Shown one piece after another: positions 42,983-51,921 of a DNA stretch of 58,157 nt; the stretch's first letter is position 1; each line of letters opens with the position of its first letter. The translations under genes were made by a program, and so were the position numbers. Below the pieces are notes generated by a model. The model searched no databases. It was not told where the DNA came from and saw only the letters and a program-made list of their open reading frames with translations. The DNA lies in the NCBI GenBank assembly GCA_903923395.1, contig CAIXXM010000104.1, forward strand, positions 1-58,157. The letters run 5' to 3'. Source of the stretch: an uncultured Acidobacteriia bacterium (GTDB lineage Bacteria > Acidobacteriota > Terriglobia > Bryobacterales > Bryobacteraceae).

Positions 42983-45571
42983 CTATTCCAACTTGCGGAA
43001 CTTCAAGATAGACAAGGCGGAGGTCAGCCAGAGGATCAGCATGGCCGCCAGCACGCTGACGCAGCGCTGCACCGAATTTCTGGCTCCGGGAAAACGTTCT
43101 TCAGCAACATCCGAATTCACTCGACCAGGAACCGCCGGCGAGCGCTCCTGCGCTTCTGCCTCGGTGATCAGGACGGCTTCAAAGGCCCATCTGGAAGGGA
43201 CCGCTTTCGCAATCCATTGAACTTCGCTTCGCATGTCTTTGATGGGATGAATGCCGCCACCGAGGGAGATGATCGGCAGAAGGATAAGTGGAAGCATCGC
43301 AATTGCCGCTTCCGTAGTGGGGGCATATGCCGAGACACAAAGGCCAAGGGCAGTGCCGACGAGGGAGGACATGTACAGAATTCCCAACGTCACCAAAAAG
43401 CTGCCATGCAAATGGCACATCGCATAGACGATGCCAAGCAGCACAACACACTGGAAAGCCCCCAGGACTGCTGAAACTGCGAACTTGGACAGAACATAAG
43501 ATGGAAGCTTCAGGGTGACCATCCGCTCTCTGCGGAAAATCACCCGCTCGCCCACGATATCGCGTGCTGCGTTGTTGCATCCAAACCATATCGCAGCCAC
43601 GACTAAGAGGAAGTCGATCCCCGTTACTTGTCCTGCAAGCCGGAGCCAGGCTGGAAGATTCGGAGCCTGTTCCAGTTTTCCGAATACAGCTCCAACAAGT
43701 AATGCAAACAGCGGCGCCTGGAGCAGCAGAAGCGCTGCCTGAAGGCGATCACGGGACTTGAGCAGGATATTGCGCTGAACCAGGGTCCACCATTGGCTGA
43801 ATCCAAATCCCTGTCCGGCCCGCTTTGGCGTGGTGTCGGGGGTTGAGGGAATCTTGCCCGCACGCTCCCTTACGAATAGCTGCCAGGCGCGGGATTGTTG
43901 ATACTTCGACACCCAAAAGCCGGTCTTCTGATCCTTCAGGCCGCTGAAGAGCATTTCAGGATTTAAATCCCGGCCTGAGCGTTTCAAAACCTCCGCGCTC
44001 TCCGGCGCAAAGAATTCAATGGAAGCCGGATAAGCGGGGCCAAAGTAAGCAAGCGCACCGCATGCATCGCCAACGTCTCTCGATAACATGATGAGGCAAT
44101 CAAACTGCCGGAAGATATCCAGACTAGGCTGGTGGATCGTGGTGATGATCGTCTTTCCCTTGGTCGAAAGCTCCTTGAGAATCCTGATCACACCCTCAGC
44201 ATCGTATGAGGACAATCCTGAAGTGGGCTCATCGAGAAAGATCACAGGGGTATCGTTGATGAGTTCCATCGCGATGTTGACCCGCTTCCGCTGACCTCCC
44301 GACAATCGCTTCTTCTCTGGCGAGCCGACGATGGTATCCTTCTTGTCTCCGATTTCAAGAGCAGCAAGAACCTTTACTGTGCGCTGGGCAATTTCCTCAT
44401 CTCTCAAATCCGTCCGCAGTTTTGCGCTGAAATAGAGAGCCTCCCCCACAGTAAGTTCCGAATGGATGATGTCGTCCTGGGGTACATAACTCATCTGCGT
44501 CCGGAACCTGTCATAGAAGGTATAAAGATCGGCCCCGTTGAACCGGACTTCTCCGGATTGCGGAATCTTATAGCCGTTCATGGACTGTAGTAAGGTAGTC
44601 TTTCCCGACCCCGCCGGACCCATGAGGGCGACCAGTTCCGAAGGAAAAATGGTCAGCGACACCGGATCAAGAAGCCGTATGCCTTTGTCACCATGCGCCA
44701 CCAGGTCACGAACCTCGATCGTGACATTTCCAATGTATTCCCGTTTGGCGAGATTACCGTCTTCGAGAAGCTGGAAGCGAAAGCTGCCAAGTCCGATTTC
44801 CTGGCCTGGCAAAACGGCAGTCTTGCTTGTGATCCGAATATCATCCACGTAGGTCCCGTTACGTGATCCAATGTCCTCAACATAGATCACGCCGTTGACG
44901 CGGGACAGTTCGGCGTGATGCCATGAGACAAATGGAAAGTCCAATGGATAATCACAGGCTGGATCACGGCCGAGAATCATCCGATCACCGGTGAAAGTGA
45001 CGCGCTCGAAGGCGCTCTCTCCTTCCGTGGCCTGCTGCCGGCTAAGAATCCGCGAGGCCGCAACCTTGACTGAGCCCAGAAAGATATCGTCGTCAGGCCG
45101 CAATCTCCCCCGGGTAATGCGGTTGTCAATAGTATTCAGAGCAAGGCCATTCGTGGAACCCGCGTCCTCGATATACCAGCCGTCCTCCTCACGAACCACG
45201 CGGGCATGGTTCCAGGAGATAGTTTCCCGGTCGAGGCAAAGAGTACTCTGGGGATTACGCCCAATCGTAATGGGCCGTTGATCACCGGGACGTAAATCTG
45301 ACTGCTGGTTTGGTGGCCATGGCATCGGAATGCTCCGGCCAAGAGTGATCTTGTCGGTGATATAAACAACAACCGGGGAGTAGGCGTCAAGTTTGTATCC
45401 GTTTACAAAGGTGCCGTTCGTCGAGCCCAGATCTTCCAGGACATATTCGGAAGCGTAAACACTGAATAGGCAGTGTCGCCCGGAGACGACGGGTTGGCTC
45501 ACAACGAGATCGCATTCCAGGGAACTGCCAAGGACCCATTCTGCAAGAGGTAAGACCGGTGCTTCCGACAT
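42983..45571 (-). CDS. ABCG-type transporter with three N-terminal FHA domains
   Basis: 862 residues. Three FHA phosphothreonine-binding domains precede the ATPase: FHA1 (12-75; SGRHC, GSTNGTFVNG), FHA2 (100-170; GRNPQSTLCL, SWNHARV, GSTNGLAL) and FHA3 (198-268; GRDPACDYPL, SWHHAEL, GSRNGTYVDD). The ABC domain has Walker A GPAGSGKT (318-325), signature LSGGQRKR (423-430) and Walker B VIFLDEPTSG (443-452). A six-helix ABC-2 membrane domain (about 610-860) follows. The layout parallels mycobacterial Rv1747, which has FHA domains and is kinase-controlled, but with one more FHA. Together with PP2C it should couple Ser/Thr phosphorylation to export; the cargo is unknown. Confidence 0.92.
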   Translation of the reverse strand: MSEAPVLPLAEWVLGSSLECDLVVSQPVVSGRHCLFSVYASEYVLEDLGSTNGTFVNGYKLDAYSPVVVYITDKITLGRSIPMPWPPNQQSDLRPGDQRPITIGRNPQSTLCLDRETISWNHARVVREEDGWYIEDAGSTNGLALNTIDNRITRGRLRPDDDIFLGSVKVAASRILSRQQATEGESAFERVTFTGDRMILGRDPACDYPLDFPFVSWHHAELSRVNGVIYVEDIGSRNGTYVDDIRITSKTAVLPGQEIGLGSFRFQLLEDGNLAKREYIGNVTIEVRDLVAHGDKGIRLLDPVSLTIFPSELVALMGPAGSGKTTLLQSMNGYKIPQSGEVRFNGADLYTFYDRFRTQMSYVPQDDIIHSELTVGEALYFSAKLRTDLRDEEIAQRTVKVLAALEIGDKKDTIVGSPEKKRLSGGQRKRVNIAMELINDTPVIFLDEPTSGLSSYDAEGVIRILKELSTKGKTIITTIHQPSLDIFRQFDCLIMLSRDVGDACGALAYFGPAYPASIEFFAPESAEVLKRSGRDLNPEMLFSGLKDQKTGFWVSKYQQSRAWQLFVRERAGKIPSTPDTTPKRAGQGFGFSQWWTLVQRNILLKSRDRLQAALLLLQAPLFALLVGAVFGKLEQAPNLPAWLRLAGQVTGIDFLLVVAAIWFGCNNAARDIVGERVIFRRERMVTLKLPSYVLSKFAVSAVLGAFQCVVLLGIVYAMCHLHGSFLVTLGILYMSSLVGTALGLCVSAYAPTTEAAIAMLPLILLPIISLGGGIHPIKDMRSEVQWIAKAVPSRWAFEAVLITEAEAQERSPAVPGRVNSDVAEERFPGARNSVQRCVSVLAAMLILWLTSALSILKFRKLE

Positions 45572-45697
45572 AGTGACTAATAGGGTTGAAGAGCCTCTGA
45601 TCTTAGCATGAGTTGCGTTCTCTGGTTAGTGATGAATATGTGAGTTATGAGGGGCACAGTCGCGGCGTCTTCCATGCGGAGATCCCCGAAAAGTCCT

Positions 45698-46471
45698 TCA
45701 AGGATTTCCATTCAGTGCAATACCGAGCGGGACTTCGCGCAACCAGTCCGTAAACGAATTCACAATGTCACCGGCCGTTCCCCCGGCGAAACGTCCGCTG
45801 TGCAAGGCTGTGCCAGATTGTCCATGGATGATCCATGCCGTCAATACGAATTGGCCATCGCTCTCGCGCAGGCTGCCTTCCAGTGCAAAGTCTGCTCTGG
45901 CTTCGGCAGCAAACTCCCGAATATCACCCACGCGATTCCGCAGCGACAATACCGTAGTCATTGAAACGAGCTCCAGATCGCCTGTCCCGCCAATCCTGAG
46001 CAGCATCTCCTCGATCAGAAAATCTGCATCATCCCGAAGTGCAGGCAATGATCTGAGAGGTAGAGCTAATAGACGCGGCCTCCGGCGTGGACCGCCTGAA
46101 ATACGTTTTTCACATGTCAGTCCGTAACCTCCGCCGAGTAGCAGCCGAATCGCATCCGCACGGCCTTCCAGATCGTAGTACGCCTTCAACTTATCGCGCA
46201 GTCGTCTTACTTCCTTGCGGACTAGCGAGTCTGCTTGTGGATCAAAGTCTTTCCGTTGCATCACTAACGTTCCGATTTCGATCTCCGAAGGCGTAGCGAG
46301 GCTGATGAAGGCGCGCTCTCCCAAAAAGCGGAGTAGTCGCTGTAGTTGTTTCGATCGTGCGAATGTCAGGCTGGCAGCGATCCGCTCCACTTGACCCATA
46401 CAATCCGCGGTAGCTATGTCGTCAGTGTGTGTCATGTCCATTGAAGACCGGTCATAGGAAGTCACATTCAA
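45698..46471 (-). CDS. Winged-helix regulator with TolB-like output domain
   Basis: The longest frame starts at TTG 46471; ATG 46441, 46435 or 46399 are equally possible. The N-terminal part is DNA-binding and of the same type as the CadC-like gene at 32394-33698: FARSKQLQRLLRFLGERAF, EIEIGTLVMQR, DSLVRKEVRRLRDKLKAYY, IRLLLGGGYGL. The C-terminal part (from LLALPLRSL) follows the TolB-like fold seen in CadC/cyclase-type acidobacterial regulators (LVSMTTVLSLRNR, ADFALEGSLRESDGQFVLTAWII). No TM helix is evident, so it is probably cytosolic. Transcribed towards the FHA-ABC gene, 126 nt upstream of it, and possibly its regulator. Confidence 0.7.
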   Translation of the reverse strand: MNVTSYDRSSMDMTHTDDIATADCMGQVERIAASLTFARSKQLQRLLRFLGERAFISLATPSEIEIGTLVMQRKDFDPQADSLVRKEVRRLRDKLKAYYDLEGRADAIRLLLGGGYGLTCEKRISGGPRRRPRLLALPLRSLPALRDDADFLIEEMLLRIGGTGDLELVSMTTVLSLRNRVGDIREFAAEARADFALEGSLRESDGQFVLTAWIIHGQSGTALHSGRFAGGTAGDIVNSFTDWLREVPLGIALNGNP

Positions 46472-46473
46472 AT

Positions 46474-46505
46474 GTCACAAAGTGAGGACTCCACACAATT
46501 GTGAC
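46474..46505. promoter_or_regulatory. Inverted repeat upstream of the TolB-like regulator
   Basis: GTCACAA (46474-46480) and TTGTGAC (46499-46505) are a perfect 7-bp inverted repeat directly before the regulator start. A further GTCAC at 46461 overlaps the 5' end of the frame. It could be an autoregulatory site, or mark that the true start is the ATG at 46441. Beyond it, 46506-46633 shows no gene. Confidence 0.35.
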
Positions 46506-46633
46506 CCAAGTCCCCACTGGCGTGATACGTTTAGGAGTTAACCGGCGAATTAACCCCATCTTGCAGAGAGGTGATGTGTGTCAAGGTACTTCCGGCGGCT
46601 GAGTGACCTCATCACTTCTGCTGTCGCAGCAAG

Positions 46634-47161
46634 TTATAGCAAAGGGAGATACTTGCCGGTCCCATTCTTGTATGCGGTGTATTCGCGGCCAAGCGGTCCC
46701 GCAGCAAAATCCCTCTCCTCCAGTCGTGCAAAGTGCTCGTAAAGCGTTCCCATGGTGATTGACGCCAACAGGAGCGGCCACCAATCTGCGGCAACGAAAC
46801 CAGCAATCCATGCCAGGTTGTAGGAGGTGTAGAAGGGGTGACGGATATATCTGTAAGGCCCATTGCGAAGGACGACTGTTGACGTCGCGCCTTGCCCGCA
46901 AGCTGCAAGCTTTGCTCTCGATACCCGCACGGCAGACCAGAAGAGTGCGGCCGCCAGCAGGTAAATGACCGCCGCGATTCGCACGCAACCGTTGAGGTGA
47001 AACCGCAAGCCCGTAAATTGCAAAGCCACGTTGCCGGCACCCAACGCGGCAACAAGCTTCATGCCGGCCGTGGGCACTTCTTTCACAGTGAAATGCATGA
47101 TCATTCCCCATGCGAAGCTGCCGAAGCAAACTACGGCCAGGATGATCAGAAGCGGTTGCAT
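46634..47161 (-). CDS. Isoprenylcysteine carboxyl methyltransferase-like (ICMT/PEMT) membrane methyltransferase
   Basis: 175 residues with four to five predicted TM segments (LLIILAVVCFGSFAWGMIM, IAAVIYLLAAALFWSAV, YNLAWIAGFVAADWWPLLLASI). The family core GPYRYIRHPFYTSYNL binds S-adenosylmethionine, followed by ARLEERDFAAGPLGREYTAYK. Members methylate carboxyl or amine groups on lipids and small hydrophobic molecules. The start has AGAGGTGG and overlaps the end of the LuxI-like gene by 16 nt, so the two are translationally coupled. Methylation of the LuxI-like product or a lipid partner is an inference from that coupling. Confidence 0.82.
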   Translation of the reverse strand: MQPLLIILAVVCFGSFAWGMIMHFTVKEVPTAGMKLVAALGAGNVALQFTGLRFHLNGCVRIAAVIYLLAAALFWSAVRVSRAKLAACGQGATSTVVLRNGPYRYIRHPFYTSYNLAWIAGFVAADWWPLLLASITMGTLYEHFARLEERDFAAGPLGREYTAYKNGTGKYLPLL

Positions 47162-47718
47162 AGCGCCACCTCTTTCTGCGATCCATAGGCCTGCTGAATC
47201 CCGCGGAAGCTACACAGCCACATGTCAAGGCCATAACTGGTTGACCGTCTCTGTTCGTGGAGCCGGAATTCCACACCGCACTTTCTGGAGTTGATCCTGT
47301 TGAGCCGTGCCGAGTTGGCAGGACAAATGCTGAAGACGGTGTTGACTCCCTCCCGCCCGGCTATCTGACAGAGCTTTCGGGAGATTCCGGTGGAAAGCAC
47401 AAGACCTTCGGCGAAGCGTCCGTCCACCGCCATACGGGATATCTCGGCGTAACGGAGGCCATCCAGATCCTCCAGGACGAAGCATTGGTCTTCCAACGGC
47501 AGGTGTGGCGAAAGGGTGAGGCGGCCTCCGCCAGCTACCAGCCCGTCACAGAGAGCGATAGCGAAAAAGCTCCGCCGGTCAAACTGGTCTTCGTGGCCGA
47601 AATCCTGCGGCAGGCGGCTGTTGGATTCCCGAAAAACGTGGTTGCGCAGTGCGTAATACCGGGCGAGGAGGCTGCGGTCTTGGGTTTCAAGAAATTCAAA
47701 TACTGTCGGTTTTGACAT
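47146..47718 (-). CDS. LuxI-type acyl-homoserine-lactone synthase-like acyltransferase
   Basis: 190 residues from ATG 47718; an upstream in-frame TTG at 47754 is less likely. The LuxI family key residues are present: R25 and F29 (YALRNHVF), the acidic pair D44/D47 in HEDQFD, R66 (GGGRL), and E92/R95 (AEISRMAV). The conserved tryptophan near 34 is replaced. The fold is GNAT-like and would join an acyl group to an S-adenosylmethionine-derived lactone. PEP-CTERM-associated acyltransferases are relatives and remain an alternative. No LuxR gene lies in the window. The overlap with an ICMT-like methyltransferase hints at a tailored signal or product. Confidence 0.7.
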   Translation of the reverse strand: MSKPTVFEFLETQDRSLLARYYALRNHVFRESNSRLPQDFGHEDQFDRRSFFAIALCDGLVAGGGRLTLSPHLPLEDQCFVLEDLDGLRYAEISRMAVDGRFAEGLVLSTGISRKLCQIAGREGVNTVFSICPANSARLNRINSRKCGVEFRLHEQRRSTSYGLDMWLCSFRGIQQAYGSQKEVALCNRF

Positions 47719-47889
47719 GCCCAGATAGCGCAGGGTCCGGGCATGTTGAAGCAAAATAAAGACTGAAATATCTTGCGCAAGAAGGCTCGCAGAGCACGCA
47801 ATCAGGATGTGAAAGGACGGTGGTTTGCCGGGGTAATACGGGGGCGGGAAAATGGCATCCCGCGGGCGGGAACAGCTACTTTCAGATGA

Positions 47890-48462
47890 CTAAAAACCGT
47901 CACCCTCCAATTGCGAATGAAGCCATGATCTCCCGAATTCCCAATCGCGCCGGACCTTTGCCACGTTGCGGCCGAGAATCTCCGCAGTCTCCTTGTCCGT
48001 GTATCCTCCAAAGAAGCGCAGTTCAATGACTTTGCCTGCGTCGGGATCGATCTTCATCAACTCATCCAGCGCGTCATTCAGGGAAATCAAAGCCGCGGGG
48101 CGGTTGCTCGCGATATGGTACGCCTCATCTATTGGAATATGAATTCCTTTGCGCTTTTGAGCGTCGCGTTGACGCGCATGATCGACGAGTATCCGGCGCA
48201 TTTGCGTCGCCGCAACGGCAAAAAAGTGGCTGGTATTCTGCACCAGCACCGGGCTGTCTTTACCGAAGAGTTCGACGAATGCCTCATGTACCAAAGCGGT
48301 GGTCTGGAGTGTATGATCGTCGCGCTCCCCGTTCATATACCGCGAGGCGAGGCGATGAAGCTGACCGTAGACCAACTCAATAATCAGCCCCGAGGCTTCA
48401 CTGTCCCCGAGTCTCGCGGATTCCAGCAGATGAGTGATTTGAGGTGTTGCTTTGACTTCCAT
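47890..48462 (-). CDS. ECF-type RNA polymerase sigma factor
   Basis: 190 residues. Region 2 reads LVYGQLHRLASRYM...TLQTTALVHEAFVELF...NTSHFFAVAATQMRRILVDHARQRDAQKR, and region 4 LDELMKIDPDAGKVIELRFFGGYTDKETAEILGRNVAKVRRDW. This is the Sigma70_ECF (PF07638-type) group frequent in Acidobacteria and Planctomycetes and often coupled to Ser/Thr kinases instead of anti-sigma factors. It lies 30 nt after the kinase gene on the same strand, so it probably belongs to that kinase. No anti-sigma gene is seen. The 47755-47889 gap downstream shows only a weak GC hairpin. Confidence 0.92.
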   Translation of the reverse strand: MEVKATPQITHLLESARLGDSEASGLIIELVYGQLHRLASRYMNGERDDHTLQTTALVHEAFVELFGKDSPVLVQNTSHFFAVAATQMRRILVDHARQRDAQKRKGIHIPIDEAYHIASNRPAALISLNDALDELMKIDPDAGKVIELRFFGGYTDKETAEILGRNVAKVRRDWEFGRSWLHSQLEGDGF

Positions 48463-48492
48463 GTGTTCGTTTGTCGCGTACCGTTTGACGGG

Positions 48493-50157
48493 TCAGCTGG
48501 TCCCTTTCTGAATTGAAGTCTCCGTTGTCTGGAGTACGTCAAGCATCCGCCGCAAACGCTCTGATGACCCGCCTGCGAGGATTCTTTTGGCTTCCCCCAA
48601 ACTCACCATTGCGCCCTGCTTGTCACCCAGATTCACCACCGTTGGATCGGCTTGTATCTTGGCGACCCATATCCACGCTACAGCCAGTTGCTCCCTGCTT
48701 TCATCGTCACGGTCGAGCACTTGCTCGGACTGGCGGAGAAAAAAATTTGCCTGATCTATGAGACGCATCCGTTCGTAGGTCATACCCGGCCAAAGCCTCA
48801 CTGCCTCTGAGAAGGACGTCCGGTAGGAATCGGCCAAGCTCTTGATCTGTAGCAATTGTCCAGCGGGGATCCGGGGCTGCGCACTATCTTCATTCCGGTC
48901 ATTGATCTGACTTGAGCGGATGTGCGTCTGTGACGCCAGCGCATCCAAGGTGTGCTGAATCGTATCCTTCTCTTTCTCCTGGGACAGGTCATACCTGCGC
49001 CGCATTTCCGCCGCCTGCCAGATATTCAATGCAAGCAATGAGGCCATCAGCATTCCAGCAGCCACACGTGACCGGTTTCTTCGTATAAACTTGCCAGCCT
49101 TATATGCAAAAGTTGGACGGCGCGCCGTGACGGGCCGCGCGGCGAGCAGATTTGCCAGGTCGTCCCCAAATTGCGCCGCTGTCAGATAGCGATTTTCCGG
49201 ATCGAGTTGAATTGCCTTCATCACGATGCACTCCAGATCCTTGACGATCAAGCGATCCGCAATGGGCTCCGGCCGCGGGCGGGGCTCCGTGGAACCCTCT
49301 CTGTCCATTGCCCTTGGGTATGGTTTACGGCCTGCCAGCAGTTCATAAAGTATTACGCCCAGGGAGAAAAGGTCGGCAGTCACCGCTGGAGTCTCCCCCC
49401 GGAGTTGCTCCGGACTCGCATAGCCCGGAGTCATCAAAGGAAGCGCCCGCCGGGCCGCCTGCGAGGTATCCACACAAAGCACGCTGGCAATGCCGAAGTC
49501 GAGGATTTTGATCGTACTGTCGTGCTGGGCGAATATGTTGCTGGGCTTCAAATCACCATGCACGATGCCGTTGTCATGCAGGTATTGGACTGCCCGGCAG
49601 ATCTCTATAAACATGCCCAGCTTGCGTTCGAGCGGCACCGCATTCTGCCTGCAGAATTCGTCAAGGGGAAGACCATCCACATAGTCCATGACAAAGTACG
49701 GAACACCGGAGGGCGTTGTGCCTCCATCCATAATTTTGGAAATGTTGGGATGATCGAGTTGCGCCAGGATCTGGCGTTCCTGCTGAAAGAACTTCATGAT
49801 GGCCGGGCTGGCGTATTCAGGGCGGACCATTTTCAGCGCAGAAACCCGAAAGAACACTTCATCCGCACGGACCACCTGGTACACCATTCCCATGCCGCCT
49901 GACCCCAGCTCTTTGAGAATCTTATAGGGTCCGATGTGGGTGCCGTTGCCAGGGAGGTCGATGGTTTCAGAACGCCCGGGCCAGAACGGCGTGTCGAGCA
50001 GACCTCCGGACCGCTTGCGCGAATCCAGCAACTTCATGACGGCCCGGTATAGCTCTGCATCACTCCCGGCCCCGGCCCTTACAAAGGCCTGACGATCCGC
50101 CTCCGGCCTGTCGCAGGCCAGATCAAACAGTTCGCGAATACGCTGTAAGTCCGTCAA
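48493..50157 (-). CDS. Membrane Ser/Thr protein kinase with HGD catalytic loop, paired with ECF sigma factor
   Basis: 554 residues from a TTG at 50157 (no ATG nearby). An N-terminal helical segment (1-70) resembles that of ECF-linked kinases. The kinase domain (78-345) has GSGGMGMVY (85-93), K109 in ALKM, catalytic loop HGDLKPSN (H200-D202; G replaces the usual R), DFG at 220 and a SPEQ activation-segment end. One TM helix (about 365-385, AAGMLMASLLALNIWQAAE) leads to a roughly 170-residue helical, TPR-like outside domain. The HRD-to-HGD change makes it a non-RD kinase, which usually does not need activation-loop phosphorylation. It likely controls the adjacent sigma factor. Confidence 0.9.
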   Translation of the reverse strand: MTDLQRIRELFDLACDRPEADRQAFVRAGAGSDAELYRAVMKLLDSRKRSGGLLDTPFWPGRSETIDLPGNGTHIGPYKILKELGSGGMGMVYQVVRADEVFFRVSALKMVRPEYASPAIMKFFQQERQILAQLDHPNISKIMDGGTTPSGVPYFVMDYVDGLPLDEFCRQNAVPLERKLGMFIEICRAVQYLHDNGIVHGDLKPSNIFAQHDSTIKILDFGIASVLCVDTSQAARRALPLMTPGYASPEQLRGETPAVTADLFSLGVILYELLAGRKPYPRAMDREGSTEPRPRPEPIADRLIVKDLECIVMKAIQLDPENRYLTAAQFGDDLANLLAARPVTARRPTFAYKAGKFIRRNRSRVAAGMLMASLLALNIWQAAEMRRRYDLSQEKEKDTIQHTLDALASQTHIRSSQINDRNEDSAQPRIPAGQLLQIKSLADSYRTSFSEAVRLWPGMTYERMRLIDQANFFLRQSEQVLDRDDESREQLAVAWIWVAKIQADPTVVNLGDKQGAMVSLGEAKRILAGGSSERLRRMLDVLQTTETSIQKGTS

Positions 50158-50575
50158 TGGAGTGAAGACCCGTTCGTGATGATACCGGAGATTGTCGTCT
50201 TAGAAGGCACATAGAATCAAGGTAACTAACTAAGTAACGGTGTGATCTGTTTTAGCTCACATAAGTGAGTTCTGTACGTAGTGCCCGAATCCTGCCGCAA
50301 AAAGTGAGCTGCAAGTACTATCGATTCGTCCTGATATGCACTATATAGCTTGAGATCGCTGCCATTGCCGGGGATCACTTACCACATAGTTCCGCCAGCC
50401 TCAATAGGAATGTCCGCTTGGGACTAAAGTAACCCTCTTGACCGGTACTTGCGTAGCGATTCGAACTTACACTACACTCAGAAGCTAACTTGACCCCTGC
50501 CCGGCAAAGGGCCAGGAAAAGATGAGCATATTTGATCCGCTATAACGCCTTTGATTGGTGAGACAGGAACGAATC
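50158..50575. other. Intergenic region between divergent signalling genes
   Basis: About 418 bp, AT-richer than its surroundings, between the kinase (minus) and a secreted-protein gene (plus). I find no ORF or RNA gene. It holds a small dyad, CTCAC-ATAA-GTGAG (50256-50269), and a TATAAC at about 50541, 35 nt before the downstream ATG, that could be a -10. It must carry both divergent promoters. Confidence 0.5.
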
Positions 50576-51892
50576 ATGAGCAAACAGTTCTTACTTTGTG
50601 TGTTATGCGCTGCTGCTACTCTCGCAGCGCAAGCTCCTCCACCTGCGCCGCAGCCAGCCAAGCCGGTTGCTCCGAGGCCAGTAGTCGCCAGGAAGGTGTC
50701 ACCGGTGGATCAGGTCATTCAAATGACCAAGGCCAAGGTGTCAGAAGCCCTCATCATCAAGCAGTTACAAAAGGCAAATAAGCCGGTGGAACTCTCCGGC
50801 GATGACATGGTGAAGCTGAAGGAAGCCGGAGTGTCCGAGCAGGTCATTCTCGTGTTGATGGACCCGGCCACGACACCTGCGGCCGCATCGGCAACTTCTC
50901 CGGCAACTACAGTCCCCGCGGCTACCGCAGTTGCCCCTGCTCCCTCGAGTGGGCCGGGGTCAATTTTTGATACCGCGCCGGAACCCGCTGCTGCAAGTCC
51001 TTCACCCGCACCAACCGCCGCGAGTCCTGGCCCTCCTCCACCGCCACCGGCCCCGGTTGTGACTCCTGCTCCTGCCCCGCTGCCGCCACCAGCCCCGGCA
51101 CCTGTTCGCGCCAAGCCTGCGGTTACGACGGGAATGGGTCTGGATTGGAAGGGCAAAATCCGCGCAGCTGTGGAAGCTCAGTATCCCGTGAGCCAAGCCA
51201 CTGCGGACAGAACGGATATTGTCAGCTTCGGCGGGGTAATGGCGCTCAACATGAACTCTCTTGTCTTTACCACCAGGGATCTGTTGGGGATAAGCAACTC
51301 CTACAAGAACGGCAAGCTGACGCCCAGCATAATGGCCAGTCTCTGTAAGGGTGGCAGAAGCGGTGAGTGCCGTACATTTGTTCGGAGCGAAAAATTTTGG
51401 CTGATGGATGTCACCGTGAAGGACGACGGCCTCAACTTGACCTTTATCAGCGATCCGATGCCCGAGAGCCGGTTCGTTGGCGTGCTGAAGTTCCCGATCA
51501 CGAAGGGTACCCAGCCCGCCCCGGAGGAATTGCTGCCGCTCGTTGCCCAAGTGATCTCCGTAGCTGCACCGCCCCCCGCCCCGCAAGCCGCCGCGCCGCA
51601 ACCGCAAGCACCGCAGGCACCCCAGGCATCTGGAGTGATCCCGGTGATTCCCCCCGCTCCAACAGAGGCACTTGCCCCGGTGGTGCCGCCTCCGCCAGGT
51701 GCGGCACCTGCTGCTGCCCCGGCACCGGGAGTCCTCCCCGCCGTTGGACAGAGCAGGGAGCAGGTGTTGGCGATGTTGGGGAACCCAACGAAGCAGAGTA
51801 ATAATCCCGGCGGAGTTCAGGTTCTGAACTATCCCACAGTGGTAGTCACGATTGTCGCCGGACGCGTGGTTGCCGTCACACCGATCCAATAG
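50576..51892 (+). CDS. Secreted Pro/Ala-rich protein with BamE/SmpA-like C-terminus
   Basis: 438 residues from ATG 50576 (AGGA upstream; the earlier TTG is rejected). Signal peptide KQFLLCVLCAAATLAAQ. A short helical repeat follows (VDQVIQMTKAKVSEALIIKQL and DDMVKLKEAGVSEQVILVLM), then a Pro/Ala linker, a folded central domain (about 190-320, GLDWKGKIRAAVEAQYPVSQ), a second Pro/Ala linker, and a C-terminal domain QSREQVLAMLGNPTKQ...NYPTVVVTIVAGRVVAV. The last matches the SmpA/OmlA (BamE) pattern. Probably periplasmic or envelope-associated; function unknown. The next gene starts 29 nt downstream, so they likely share a transcript. Confidence 0.65.
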   Translation: MSKQFLLCVLCAAATLAAQAPPPAPQPAKPVAPRPVVARKVSPVDQVIQMTKAKVSEALIIKQLQKANKPVELSGDDMVKLKEAGVSEQVILVLMDPATTPAAASATSPATTVPAATAVAPAPSSGPGSIFDTAPEPAAASPSPAPTAASPGPPPPPPAPVVTPAPAPLPPPAPAPVRAKPAVTTGMGLDWKGKIRAAVEAQYPVSQATADRTDIVSFGGVMALNMNSLVFTTRDLLGISNSYKNGKLTPSIMASLCKGGRSGECRTFVRSEKFWLMDVTVKDDGLNLTFISDPMPESRFVGVLKFPITKGTQPAPEELLPLVAQVISVAAPPPAPQAAAPQPQAPQAPQASGVIPVIPPAPTEALAPVVPPPPGAAPAAAPAPGVLPAVGQSREQVLAMLGNPTKQSNNPGGVQVLNYPTVVVTIVAGRVVAVTPIQ

Positions 51893-51921
51893 TTGAGACA
51901 GAAGAGAAGGAGATCACTTTC

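Noticed and set aside
47844-47863. GCGGGA/TCCCGC hairpin as terminator of the sigma factor gene
   Set aside because: The stem is only 6 bp in generally G-rich sequence with no U-run downstream on the minus strand.
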